Below the pieces are notes generated by a model. It was not told where the DNA came from. It ran no database searches and was given only the letters and a program-made list of their open reading frames with translations. This document shows positions 26,728-34,281 of a DNA stretch of 64,000 nt, in pieces. The position numbers and the translations under genes are program-made. Location of the stretch: the IMG/VR virus record IMGVR_UViG_3300044629_000431, positions 82,478 through 146,477 of that record. One strand, written 5' to 3'. The stretch's first letter is position 1; every line of letters starts with the position of its first letter. Source of the stretch: a virus.

Positions 26728-27448
26728 ACCCGAAAAAAGCCGTTAAACCCTCCAAGACAACATCACTCTCTACACCAGTGTTTGGATTCTTAACCGTAAG
26801 TGTGTGAGAAAGTTTTGGCATTGTTTCAAAGAACTTTTCAATTTCTTTGAATTGCTTTGAACTCAGTCCTTCTAAAAATTCTAGAAGTTCTTTTTTAGAG
26901 TAGTCGGAGGCACTCCAAGATTCTTCTTCATTATAAATCTGCTCTACGCAAGTTGAAATAAGATCAAATGTTTCATCTACAGTTACAGAACTACCATCTA
27001 CGCTAAAGTTACTCTTAATGAACTCAGTCATTGAAGGATACTTCATTCTCAAACTTAGATTATCATCTAGTTTAATATCTTTGGTGTGTTCTGAACTGAT
27101 TTGAACTTTGATTTCATCCAGAGTAATCAAAGTTGGAACTTGAGTCATTCCGTCATCAGGACAAGTAATTAAGACTTCAATATCTTCTCCAACAGACTTT
27201 CCGCGAATGTTCAAGAAAAGATATTCAATATCAAAAGTAGAAAGTTCATCTACTTTGATACCTTTGGTTAAAATACAGTTCGTAATTACGTCCTTAACCG
27301 CTCTTGCAATTTGCTTTGGATCCTCACTCTCCATTGCAATAATGAGAATCTTTTCTTCTTTGACTAGAAAAGGACGATACTTAACTTTCTTTTTATTTGA
27401 AGGCAACTCAAGTTCATAAGTTGGAGTCGCAATTGTTGGTAAAGGCAT
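26726..27448 (-). CDS. 26: Baseplate hub assembly protein gp26
   Basis: This 240-residue protein opens MPLPTIATPTYELELPS. The next part, KKVKYRPFLVKEEKILIIAMES..PKQIARAVKDVI.NC, is the signature of the T4_baseplate (gp26, PF12322) family. gp26 acts in assembly of the baseplate hub and is a likely tape-measure chaperone. The protein ends two codons after a T TTT TTC sequence at 26732-26738, followed by a strong stem-loop, so a fraction of ribosomes may continue into gp51. A CTAAATA late motif lies 26 bases upstream. Confidence 0.85.
   Translation of the reverse strand: MPLPTIATPTYELELPSNKKKVKYRPFLVKEEKILIIAMESEDPKQIARAVKDVITNCILTKGIKVDELSTFDIEYLFLNIRGKSVGEDIEVLITCPDDGMTQVPTLITLDEIKVQISSEHTKDIKLDDNLSLRMKYPSMTEFIKSNFSVDGSSVTVDETFDLISTCVEQIYNEEESWSASDYSKKELLEFLEGLSSKQFKEIEKFFETMPKLSHTLTVKNPNTGVESDVVLEGLTAFFG
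26732..26738 (-). promoter_or_regulatory. Slippery heptamer T TTT TTC (candidate -1 frameshift site)
   Basis: In the gp26 zero frame the codons are GCT TTT TTC GGG TAA. The heptamer T TTT TTC fits X XXY YYZ. After a -1 slip the frame reads CGG GTA AGT ATG, running directly into gp51. Confidence 0.75.
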
Positions 27449-27474
27449 AATATCCTATAAAGTTCAGTTATTTT

Positions 27475-27481
27475 TATTTAG
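27475..27481 (-). promoter_or_regulatory. Late-type motif (CTAAATA) for gp26
   Basis: CTAAATA on the minus strand, 26 bases before the gp26 ATG. Confidence 0.5.
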
Positions 27482-27484
27482 AGG

Positions 27485-28324
27485 TTATTGCTGAGGTCCA
27501 GACATACCAACAGAGTTCCACTGGTTTACCGGAACAATACCACTTGCATTATTTGCTTCGGTGACAGTATTATATTGATTTGCATCATAAGCACCAACTC
27601 CACCACCATAAAAACCAGGTGATACTGGGCGGAAAGATGGTCTGGTTACATTTCCAGTATCATTAGAATTTAAGAAGCTTGTCTTCTGACCAGAAACTTT
27701 GTTATTATCCGATCCAACATAAACACTATAACTGGTTGTCTTACCACAAACATACCTATCAAAGTTAAAAGATGCGGTAACTTTTAAAATATCCGAGTTT
27801 GCATATGAAACTGGAACGGAGTTCATTGCAATGGGAAACATACCATAAAAAGTGTATTCAATTTGTTGATTATAATTTCTATCAAATTTAATAATACGAG
27901 TTGCATCAGTTTTGTATTCTTGAGGATATCTCATTCTGAAAAAATATCCATCTCTTGCTGGAGATACACCAGAACCAAAAGAAATAAACTCAATCCAATG
28001 CTCTACAAACTTCAGTGCTTTATAAGATGCATCAACATAAAACTCAAGATCAATTTGAGTAAACAAACGAGTATGAGCAAACTTCTCAACCACACCCATG
28101 TAGTTTCCTGCAATATCTGCTGTTCCAAAAGAACTTCCTGGTAGAACTGCAGAACTACAGAGCAATCCCATACTTTCCCCAATGAAGTTGGCATCTAGAC
28201 CTCTATATGCTAGGTGACCTCTTAATGGAGCAGATAAACCAGCAAAGACTACTTCATAATGAGAAGTTTGTGCTAGGTTAGTTATCAGAGGTTTGATATC
28301 TGATATCCTTCTGGGAGTAGGCAC
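27485..28324 (-). CDS. Tail tube-related protein, probably gp54-like tube initiator
   Basis: This 279-residue protein starts with GTG at 28324. The segments CSSAVLPGSSFGTADIAGNYMGV, FTQIDLEFYVDASYKALKFVEHWIEFIS and MRYPQEYKTDATRIIKFD follow the tail-tube fold shared by T4 gp19, gp48 and gp54. The plus-strand block next to it holds gp48, so gp54 is the most likely assignment. It would cap the baseplate and start tube growth. A tail tube protein proper is less likely because of the extended C-terminal Gly/Asn-rich region. It has its own late promoter. Confidence 0.6.
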   Translation of the reverse strand: MPTPRRISDIKPLITNLAQTSHYEVVFAGLSAPLRGHLAYRGLDANFIGESMGLLCSSAVLPGSSFGTADIAGNYMGVVEKFAHTRLFTQIDLEFYVDASYKALKFVEHWIEFISFGSGVSPARDGYFFRMRYPQEYKTDATRIIKFDRNYNQQIEYTFYGMFPIAMNSVPVSYANSDILKVTASFNFDRYVCGKTTSYSVYVGSDNNKVSGQKTSFLNSNDTGNVTRPSFRPVSPGFYGGGVGAYDANQYNTVTEANNASGIVPVNQWNSVGMSGPQQ

Positions 28325-28325
28325 T

Positions 28326-28332
28326 CTAAATA
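28326..28332 (+). promoter_or_regulatory. Late-type promoter (CTAAATA) for the gp4-gp53 block
   Basis: CTAAATA on the plus strand, 29 bases before the gp4 ATG. It faces a minus-strand copy 22 bases away. Confidence 0.6.
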
Positions 28333-28354
28333 TCTTATATGGAATTGTTATAGT

Positions 28355-28361
28355 TATTTAG
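28355..28361 (-). promoter_or_regulatory. Late-type promoter (CTAAATA) for 27485-28324
   Basis: CTAAATA on the minus strand, 30 bases before the GTG start at 28324. It touches the gp4 ATG on the other strand. Confidence 0.6.
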
Positions 28362-28799
28362 ATGTCGTATAGGGGAAAATATAAACCGTCTTATCCGAAC
28401 AAATATAAGGGAGATCCCACAAACATTGTCTATCGCTCTTTGTGGGAAAGAAAATTTATGGTTTATTGTGACACTAATACAAACATTTTAGAATGGGGTT
28501 CTGAAGAAATGTTTATTTGGTATCGTTCCCCTATCGACTCAAAACCTCATAGATATTTCCCAGACTTCTATATCAAAGTTAAAGAAAGCACCGGTCATAT
28601 TAAAAAGTATCTGATTGAAATTAAACCACATAAACAGACTGCGCCTCCACCAAAACCTCAAAGGCAAACTAAAAAATATCTTTATGAGGCATATGAGTAT
28701 GCTAAAAATCAGGCAAAGTGGGAAGCAGCAAAAGAATGGTGCGCTGATCGTGGATATGAGTTCAAAGTTCTCACAGAAAACGAACTTGGTATCAAGTAA
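28362..28799 (+). CDS. 4: Head completion protein gp4
   Basis: In this 145-residue protein the pattern MSYRGKYKPSYPNKYKGD..IVYRSLWERKFMVYCD and later RYFPDFYIKV...YLIEIKPH is typical of T4 gp4 and cyanophage relatives. It resembles a PD-(D/E)XK nuclease fold (PDFY followed by EIKP). gp4 finishes the portal end of the head after DNA packaging. It is the first gene of the short plus-strand block, and its TAA overlaps the next ATG. Confidence 0.85.
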   Translation: MSYRGKYKPSYPNKYKGDPTNIVYRSLWERKFMVYCDTNTNILEWGSEEMFIWYRSPIDSKPHRYFPDFYIKVKESTGHIKKYLIEIKPHKQTAPPPKPQRQTKKYLYEAYEYAKNQAKWEAAKEWCADRGYEFKVLTENELGIK

Positions 28800-29206
28800 T
28801 GCCTAGAAAAAGTCTCAAAGAAAGACAGCAAAAAAAAGTTACAGATACTGATCGTAACCGTAACCGAGTTCGTCCTGTTCTTGATGGCATTATTGGAAAT
28901 GAAGATCCAGACGACTTGATGCTTGAGTTACTTGAAGTCATTCAAGAGTCTCCTAAAGTTCCAACTCCTGGTAAGTTTTATATTTTTGTTTATCGCCCTA
29001 AAACTCCAAATATTCAATACGATCAAAATCCCTTTGTTGCCGTGACAGATGTTTTTCAATGGGGATTTCGTGGCATTAACTTTCACTGGGGAGAAACAAG
29101 ACAATATACGTGGGATGAGATACCTGGAAAAATATACGAAGTCTTCCCATCCGAAGTCAAAGACTTGCAAGAGATACCATTTCAAAATATTAGACTAAAT
29201 AGTTAA
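28799..29206 (+). CDS. Conserved hypothetical protein between gp4 and gp48
   Basis: This 135-residue protein has a basic N-terminus (MPRKSLKERQQKK) and a C-terminal domain with TPGKFYIFVYRPKT, QWGFRGINFHWGETRQYTWDEI. I remember similar proteins beside gp4 in T4-like cyanophages but know no function. Coupled to gp4 by TAATG. It may be a small virion or head-completion factor; that is a guess from context. Confidence 0.6.
   Translation: MPRKSLKERQQKKVTDTDRNRNRVRPVLDGIIGNEDPDDLMLELLEVIQESPKVPTPGKFYIFVYRPKTPNIQYDQNPFVAVTDVFQWGFRGINFHWGETRQYTWDEIPGKIYEVFPSEVKDLQEIPFQNIRLNS
29195..29201 (+). promoter_or_regulatory. Possible late motif (CTAAATA) before gp48
   Basis: The motif overlaps the last codons of the upstream gene and lies 14 bases before the gp48 ATG. 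The sequence AAAGGAT near the ATG may serve as ribosome binding site. Confidence 0.4.
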
Positions 29207-29215
29207 AAAAGGATA

Positions 29216-30232
29216 ATGCTGGATCCATCCATAGGGTTTAACTCTGCAGTTAATGGTTTTGTTTCAAACACTCAAAACTCTAGCAATGATGGCACACCCA
29301 AAGCTAAGAGTTATAGGTATCCGCTGCGTAGAATTGAAAGCAAGAGCGACTATCTGGAAATAAGAATTGTAAAGTATGAAGCACCAAAATTTGTACCTGG
29401 AAATTTAGAAACTAAAACAGTAAATAATCAAACTACCATAAATGAAGAGACTGTTTCTTTGGCATCAATCCCAACAGGAACGGAAGCAAATAGAAATACA
29501 AAACCTTTAAAATACATTTACTTACCAATTCCACAAAACTTATCAGATGCAAACTCAATAACTTGGGGAGATGATACATTAAATCCTTTAGAAGCTTTTG
29601 GTTTAAAAGCAGGAACGAGTCTTGTTGGAAACCCTCTTGGTGCAGCAGCAGCTGCTGGAACTTTTTTCAAAAAATTTGGATCAGAGGTGCAAGGATTAAC
29701 AGAAGCAAATAAAGATTTGATTGCATCAGCAGTCGGTGGAGCATTAGTTAATGCTGTTGGTGGAAGTGTTAGTTACCAAAGCATTCTCGCAAGAGCCTCT
29801 GGACAAATTTTAAATCCAAACCTAGAACTTCTCTTTCAAGGTGTAAATCTTAGAAGTTTTCCATTTGTATTTGATTTTGCCCCGAGAGATGAAAGAGAAG
29901 CAAGAGAAGTTAAAGAAATAATTAGAGCATTTAAAATTCATATGACTCCCAAATCAACATCAACTGGCAGTCTTGGAAAAGTTTTTATCAAATCTCCAGA
30001 TGTATTTTTAGTTGCCTATAAAAGTGGTAATAAAACGCATCCATTCTTGAATAAGTTTAAACCAATGGCTTTGACTGATATGCAACTTTCTTACACTGGT
30101 TCTGGAACTTATTCAACTTATCAAGATGGGACACCAGTTCATATGCAAATGACCTTGACATTCAAAGAACTCAATCCAATTTACTCCGAAGATTATGAAA
30201 CCGAAGAAGGAAAAACAGGAGTAGGTTACTAA
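29216..30232 (+). CDS. 48: Baseplate tail tube cap gp48
   Basis: This 338-residue protein has segments typical of T4-type gp48: YRYPLRRIESKSDYLEI, a Gly/Ala-rich centre, NPNLELLFQGVNLRSFPFVFDFAPR, IIRAFKIHMTPK and LTDMQLSYTGSGTYSTYQDG. T4 gp48 (364 residues) sits on the baseplate and, with gp54, starts tail tube growth. It is followed after one base by gp53. Confidence 0.85.
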   Translation: MLDPSIGFNSAVNGFVSNTQNSSNDGTPKAKSYRYPLRRIESKSDYLEIRIVKYEAPKFVPGNLETKTVNNQTTINEETVSLASIPTGTEANRNTKPLKYIYLPIPQNLSDANSITWGDDTLNPLEAFGLKAGTSLVGNPLGAAAAAGTFFKKFGSEVQGLTEANKDLIASAVGGALVNAVGGSVSYQSILARASGQILNPNLELLFQGVNLRSFPFVFDFAPRDEREAREVKEIIRAFKIHMTPKSTSTGSLGKVFIKSPDVFLVAYKSGNKTHPFLNKFKPMALTDMQLSYTGSGTYSTYQDGTPVHMQMTLTFKELNPIYSEDYETEEGKTGVGY

Positions 30233-30233
30233 A

Positions 30234-30881
30234 ATGTCTTATTTCAGAGAACTTCCAGAAATTCAATACCAGTCACCCATTGAAGATAGAAATTCTTCTC
30301 TTGACTATGTGACTGCAAAAAACTTATTCAGAAGAGTCAAACTTCGTGATGACTTACAGAACGTTTTTACTCTCTTCAATAAGTATGAAATCAGAGAAGG
30401 AGAAAGACCAGACACAGTTGCAGAAAAAATTTATGGTGCTCCAGACTATGATTGGGTCGTTCTTTTATCTGCAAATATTACCAGCGTAAGAGATCAGTGG
30501 CCATTATCAGATAAAGACTTATATCTTTATGCTGAAAATAAGTATGGAACTATTTTAAATGATGTTAAGTTCTACGAAACAACTGAAGTCAGAGACTCAA
30601 AAAACAGACTTATTCTTCCTGCTGGTAAAGTGGTGGATAAAACATTTACAATACCAAATCCAAATAATCCATACACAACGTTAAATCCAGTTGTTGGAAT
30701 TTCTAACTTTCAATATGAAGTTAGAAAGAATGAGAAAAAACGTTCAATATATGTTCTAAAACCAGGATACCTACAACAATATGTAAATGACTTTAAGGAT
30801 ATTATGTATTATCCAAAGTCTTCTCAGTATGTCAACAACCGACTTATAAAAACAGAAAATACAAGAAATACTTCACCATAA
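30234..30881 (+). CDS. 53: Baseplate wedge protein gp53
   Basis: This 215-residue protein contains FTLFNKYEIREGERPDTVAEKIYG and DYDWVVLLSANI..VRDQWPLS, the conserved core of gp53. That core resembles a LysM-type fold and binds the wedge to the hub. It ends convergently with the Mom-like gene, overlapping it by 9 bases with no visible terminator between them. Confidence 0.88.
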   Translation: MSYFRELPEIQYQSPIEDRNSSLDYVTAKNLFRRVKLRDDLQNVFTLFNKYEIREGERPDTVAEKIYGAPDYDWVVLLSANITSVRDQWPLSDKDLYLYAENKYGTILNDVKFYETTEVRDSKNRLILPAGKVVDKTFTIPNPNNPYTTLNPVVGISNFQYEVRKNEKKRSIYVLKPGYLQQYVNDFKDIMYYPKSSQYVNNRLIKTENTRNTSP

Positions 30882-31460
30882 GAGTTCCAAACTCTTATCA
30901 AACATCATCACATAACGGTGCTTACGGGAGCGGTCTTTCCATTCTCCTTCAGCACCTTTTATTTTACCTCTTGAATGTTTGGTGCCGTCTGAATAGTAGA
31001 AGTCTTTCTTAGGGTCTGTAAGACCGCAATATTTAAAGTTGCAAGCACGATAAATTGTACCATCGTGAAAATCAGAATCCGCGTAAGATATGATTGCTGA
31101 TACCTTTGTGTCTTTGCGAAACTGTCTAATCGCTTTTGCAACGAACCAAGAAGTAATGTTGTACTCCTGTGACTGTGTATCGGGGTGGATGCAAAGTCTT
31201 GAGAGTTCGAAGAGTCCTTGTTGTTCATTTCTTCCAAGTCCAAATGCTCCTTGCGCGACTTCTGGAACTGGGAGTCCAGTAAAGATAATAATTCCCTGTA
31301 TTCCACCTATATTTAACGGACAAAAATCATTTTTCTTGAAAAGACCATAATTGTATCCTGACTTGAACCCTTTTGAAAAGTCCTTAAGATAATGAAACCG
31401 CAGAAGTAACTCTGCGGCTTCGGACTTACTTACACGTTCAATGTAGTAATCAGACTTCAC
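30873..31460 (-). CDS. Mom-like GNAT-fold protein (putative DNA adenine modification)
   Basis: This 195-residue protein contains FELSRLCI (about 84-91), a helix SWFVAKAI and SYADSDFHDGTIYRACNF (about 125-142). These recall phages' Mom proteins and relatives, a GNAT-fold group that in Mu modifies adenine N6 in DNA. In Mu this shields phage DNA from restriction. The GTG start overlaps the gp32 stop (GTGA). Alternative reading: a general acetyltransferase with another substrate. No com-type regulator is seen nearby. Confidence 0.6.
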   Translation of the reverse strand: MKSDYYIERVSKSEAAELLLRFHYLKDFSKGFKSGYNYGLFKKNDFCPLNIGGIQGIIIFTGLPVPEVAQGAFGLGRNEQQGLFELSRLCIHPDTQSQEYNITSWFVAKAIRQFRKDTKVSAIISYADSDFHDGTIYRACNFKYCGLTDPKKDFYYSDGTKHSRGKIKGAEGEWKDRSRKHRYVMMFDKSLELLW

Positions 31461-32380
31461 TCTTCGGCAAGACGGGCAAAGTAGGACAGGGCATCATCAT
31501 CCTCATCTTCCTCAACCGCAGCAGCACGACGAGTGGGTTGAAGATTGCTAAGTTCGGAACGAAGGTCTTCGGTCAGTTCACGGGTCGAACCACGGGTGTT
31601 GTCCTCATCAAGGTCTTCAGGATCCTGATAACGAGGAGTGCCTTTGGAACCCAGCACATACTCAAGACGCTTCTTCAGTTCATCATAGGTCTTGAACTGG
31701 TCAGCAGCAACGAGTTCGGCAAGGGAATACTGCTTCTTCCACACTGCTTCCATTGCGTCATCATCGTCCAGCAGAGGGGCAGCAGCGGCAAACTCACTAG
31801 AGTCATAGTTACGATAACCAGCAACATTCTTTGCCTTCAGTTTGAAATTGGCACCTTGCCAGAAGTCAAACGGATCAATCGCCTCTTCATCCTCAAACTC
31901 AGGTTGCATCGCTGCAGTCAGTTTGTCAAAGATCTTCTTACCATACTTAAACAGGAAGACTTTACCTTCGTTAGCAGGGTTGGCAGGATCCTTCACAACA
32001 TAGATGTTGCTCACATAAGTCAGTTTACGCTTCTGCTTACGTGCCAGTTCCTTACCAGCATCGGTGCCGTTGTTCCAGAGTTCGGAGTTCAGTTCCGATA
32101 CAGGATCCTTCTGACCCAGAGTAGTCAGAGAGTTCTCAATATACCAACCACCAGGACCTTGGAATGCGTGACTGTAGAGTTTCACGAACGGAAGGTCCTC
32201 ACCGTTCGGAGCAGGAAGGAAACGGATCACGGCATAACCATTGCCGCTCTTATCTACATCCAGTTTCCATACGCGGTCGTCACTAGAACCGCTACCAGTA
32301 TTCATTTTTTCAACTTCTTTGACCAGTTTGGCGGTCAAAGAACCAAGTTTAGACTGCTTTTTAAGGTCAGCAAAAGACAT
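31457..32380 (-). CDS. 32: Single-stranded DNA-binding protein gp32
   Basis: In this 307-residue protein the N-terminus MSFADLKKQSKLGSLTAKL is the cooperativity region, and VWKLDVDKSGNGYAVIRFLPAP starts the OB fold. The C-terminus is strongly acidic (EEDEDDDAL) as in T4 gp32, where it contacts replication proteins. There is no Cys in the whole protein, so the T4 zinc site is lost. The gene precedes gp59 and gp33 functions in the same cluster and has its own strong sigma70-like promoter. Confidence 0.92.
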   Translation of the reverse strand: MSFADLKKQSKLGSLTAKLVKEVEKMNTGSGSSDDRVWKLDVDKSGNGYAVIRFLPAPNGEDLPFVKLYSHAFQGPGGWYIENSLTTLGQKDPVSELNSELWNNGTDAGKELARKQKRKLTYVSNIYVVKDPANPANEGKVFLFKYGKKIFDKLTAAMQPEFEDEEAIDPFDFWQGANFKLKAKNVAGYRNYDSSEFAAAAPLLDDDDAMEAVWKKQYSLAELVAADQFKTYDELKKRLEYVLGSKGTPRYQDPEDLDEDNTRGSTRELTEDLRSELSNLQPTRRAAAVEEDEDDDALSYFARLAEE

Positions 32381-32423
32381 TTGGATACCTCGGATAGTTT
32401 GGATTCGGGGGATTTACTTAGAT

Positions 32424-32452
32424 ATTATAGCAAAGATGCTCTCAACGGTCAA
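32424..32452 (-). promoter_or_regulatory. Sigma70-like promoter for gp32
   Basis: TTGACC (32447-32452), a 17-base spacer and TATAAT (32424-32429) on the minus strand. It overlaps the end of the 32442-32774 gene and gives a leader of about 35 bases with GAGG before the ATG. Confidence 0.85.
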
Positions 32453-32774
32453 CGTATTTCTTGAGAGATTCGATTGTCTTGTCCATACTGCTGAACAGGA
32501 TGCTCATATCAGTCTCTGGTGGGAAACCCATCAGTGCCACTGACTTACGAAGGTTCTCTTTCATCTCAACCGCTTCTGGGTCATCTGAAAGAGATAGACG
32601 TGTATACATTACACGCTGTTTTTCAAGGAGCAACTGTAGTTTTTCAATGTGTTCCAGTTTTGTTTCACGGGACATTCCACCAAAAGTGAGAATACTTCCG
32701 TATATCTCCTCTTGCAACTTATTGATTTCTTTCAGTTCGTCTTGAATAATATCGGAGTCAAAAAAGTTACTCAT
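32442..32774 (-). CDS. Hypothetical helical protein between gp59 and gp32
   Basis: This 110-residue protein is mostly helical with a likely coiled coil (EINKLQEEIYGS, IEKLQLLLEKQRVMY). I know no family. It lies between gp59 and gp32 and overlaps gp59 by 8 bases, so a replication-linked role is possible by context only. The gp32 promoter lies inside its 3' end. Confidence 0.6.
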   Translation of the reverse strand: MSNFFDSDIIQDELKEINKLQEEIYGSILTFGGMSRETKLEHIEKLQLLLEKQRVMYTRLSLSDDPEAVEMKENLRKSVALMGFPPETDMSILFSSMDKTIESLKKYVDR

Positions 32775-33357
32775 CTATGATTTCCCTTAAAATCTTCTTA
32801 TACTGGAATACATCAATATTTAGAAATGGATTATATTTTTTGATTTTCAAACTGACGGTTTCCCACACTGGGTCCAAAAGTTTTTTATCAAAATCTTTTA
32901 CGATTGAAAATATTTTGTCGTAGATGACGAATGTTTCTGGCGATAATTTCCCGCTTAGAAATTTTTTGAGGACTATGGGGTGTCCTTTGGAACAGTTGAA
33001 CACAGTTTCTAATTCGTTCTCTGAGAACAATTCCGTTGATTGTTCTTTGAACAAGTAGGTCAAACTCTGTTGCCTCCGCATCCAATCTGCGTAGGTCCTT
33101 TCTCCAGAATTGATAATTTCTCCAATCCATAAGTTCTGTGGGTTGTCTGCGGATACAAAGTTTGAGAGTAAAAAATCTACTATTTCTTTATCTGAATATT
33201 TTCTTGAACTTTTTTCGAACCAGTATTTGTCTTTGCGTTTATTGAACGAAGTGACTGTTGCTCTGGATTTGCCTCCATACTTAAAAAAGTCATATTTACT
33301 GTTCGTAAAATGACTTTTCATCGAAAGATAAGTTTGATATGTCTCAAAAGGACTCAT
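32767..33357 (-). CDS. 59: Loader of the gp41 helicase, gp59
   Basis: This 196-residue protein opens MSPFETYQTYLSMKSHFTN and continues KYDFFKYGG, FNKRKDKYWFEKSSRKY and FVSADNPQNLWIGEI, matching the T4 gp59 N-terminal pattern (T4 gp59 is 217 residues). gp59 binds gp32-coated fork DNA and loads the replicative helicase. The two genes being neighbours fits this. It overlaps gp33 by 4 bases. Confidence 0.85.
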   Translation of the reverse strand: MSPFETYQTYLSMKSHFTNSKYDFFKYGGKSRATVTSFNKRKDKYWFEKSSRKYSDKEIVDFLLSNFVSADNPQNLWIGEIINSGERTYADWMRRQQSLTYLFKEQSTELFSENELETVFNCSKGHPIVLKKFLSGKLSPETFVIYDKIFSIVKDFDKKLLDPVWETVSLKIKKYNPFLNIDVFQYKKILREIIDE

Positions 33358-33614
33358 AACGGAAGTTTTGCTCTTGATGTTCGTTTCATAAAGTTAAGAC
33401 GAGTTGCGTCCCACTTTAGTTTCTCTTTCAAAGGTTTTGAAATGAGTTTCGTAACTGATTCTACCTCAAGACAATTGATTTCGCAATAGTGACAAATTGC
33501 ATCAATATAGTTAAAGTTTTCTTCTGCTACGATCTTTTCAATCTCAAGAGCAAACTTGGAAGGCGTTAGAAACTTATTCTCGATGGCTTGTTCTAGTTCT
33601 TTATTTGGTTCCAT
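33354..33614 (-). CDS. 33: Late transcription accessory protein gp33
   Basis: This 86-residue protein starts at the ATG at 33614; a longer open frame extends to 33719 but overlaps the exonuclease. It carries NKFLTPSKFALEIEKIVAEE and YCEINCLEVESVTKLI, similar to the T4 gp33 core. gp33 bridges RNA polymerase and the sliding clamp to activate late promoters. The many TATAAATA-type motifs in this window are its expected targets. The start overlaps the exonuclease end by 14 bases. Confidence 0.75.
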   Translation of the reverse strand: MEPNKELEQAIENKFLTPSKFALEIEKIVAEENFNYIDAICHYCEINCLEVESVTKLISKPLKEKLKWDATRLNFMKRTSRAKLPL

Positions 33615-34281
33615 AGAGCTCCAGTTTATCTCTAACAAACTTTCTAATGTATTTGCTGAGCAGTTTGATGTATTTTGATTTGTCATATTCTTCATAAACG
33701 ACGCATTCTCCATTTTCACAAGCCATGATAATTACAAGTTTTTTAACAGTCAGTCCTGTTAGTTCGTATAGCATACATCCATATGCCATACATTGAACAA
33801 AATAGTGTTCAATCCACTCACGTGGTTTTGGTTTTTTAGAAGTCTTAAAGTCGATTATTGATAACTCGCCATTATATTCGGCAATACAATCAACAGTCCC
33901 AGCAATACCCAGTTGCTTACTATATAGGGACCCTTCAAGGGCGTAAATATTATTTATACGATTGAGTTCTGATTTTGAGATCTTAAACAGAAAATCTGAA
34001 AGAGGTTGCACTTCTGGCAGTTCTTCATTTTTAAGGTAATGCTCAGTAAGAGAGTGCATATCAGTTCCACGACTTGTTGCCGCTTTAGTGACACGCTCTG
34101 CCTCTTCTTCACCCACCTTCTTACGCCAGTTAACAAAGATTTCCTTGTTAAAATGACTGGTCACCGAAGTGATGGAAACCAGTCGAATAAGTTCTTCTTC
34201 GTCTGGAACTTTGTAGTACCTTACACCATCAATGGTTTCACGCTCCAACTGAGGGAGTTCAATATCAACATGATTAAACAT
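33601..34281 (-). CDS. PD-(D/E)XK exonuclease (RecB/Cas4/MGME1-like)
   Basis: This 226-residue protein has the nuclease signature: RGTDMHS (about 71-77), an upstream Glu in YALEGSLY (about 113-120), GTVDCIAEY with Asp 131, IIDFKTSK with Asp 144 and Lys 146, and QCMAYGCML with Gln 163 and Tyr 167. The family degrades DNA ends or flaps. In cyanophages a similar gene sits in the replication cluster; degradation of host DNA or recombination is likely. It overlaps PhoH by one base. Confidence 0.8.
   Translation of the reverse strand: MFNHVDIELPQLERETIDGVRYYKVPDEEELIRLVSITSVTSHFNKEIFVNWRKKVGEEEAERVTKAATSRGTDMHSLTEHYLKNEELPEVQPLSDFLFKISKSELNRINNIYALEGSLYSKQLGIAGTVDCIAEYNGELSIIDFKTSKKPKPREWIEHYFVQCMAYGCMLYELTGLTVKKLVIIMACENGECVVYEEYDKSKYIKLLSKYIRKFVRDKLELYGTK

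Noticed and set aside
31538-32464. Plus-strand 308-residue open frame
   Set aside because: It lies entirely antisense to gp32, whose identity is certain, and has no recognisable domain.
33615-33719. Longer gp33 reading frame starting at 33719
   Set aside because: The extra 35 residues overlap the exonuclease gene and have no gp33 similarity; the ATG at 33614 fits gp33 better.
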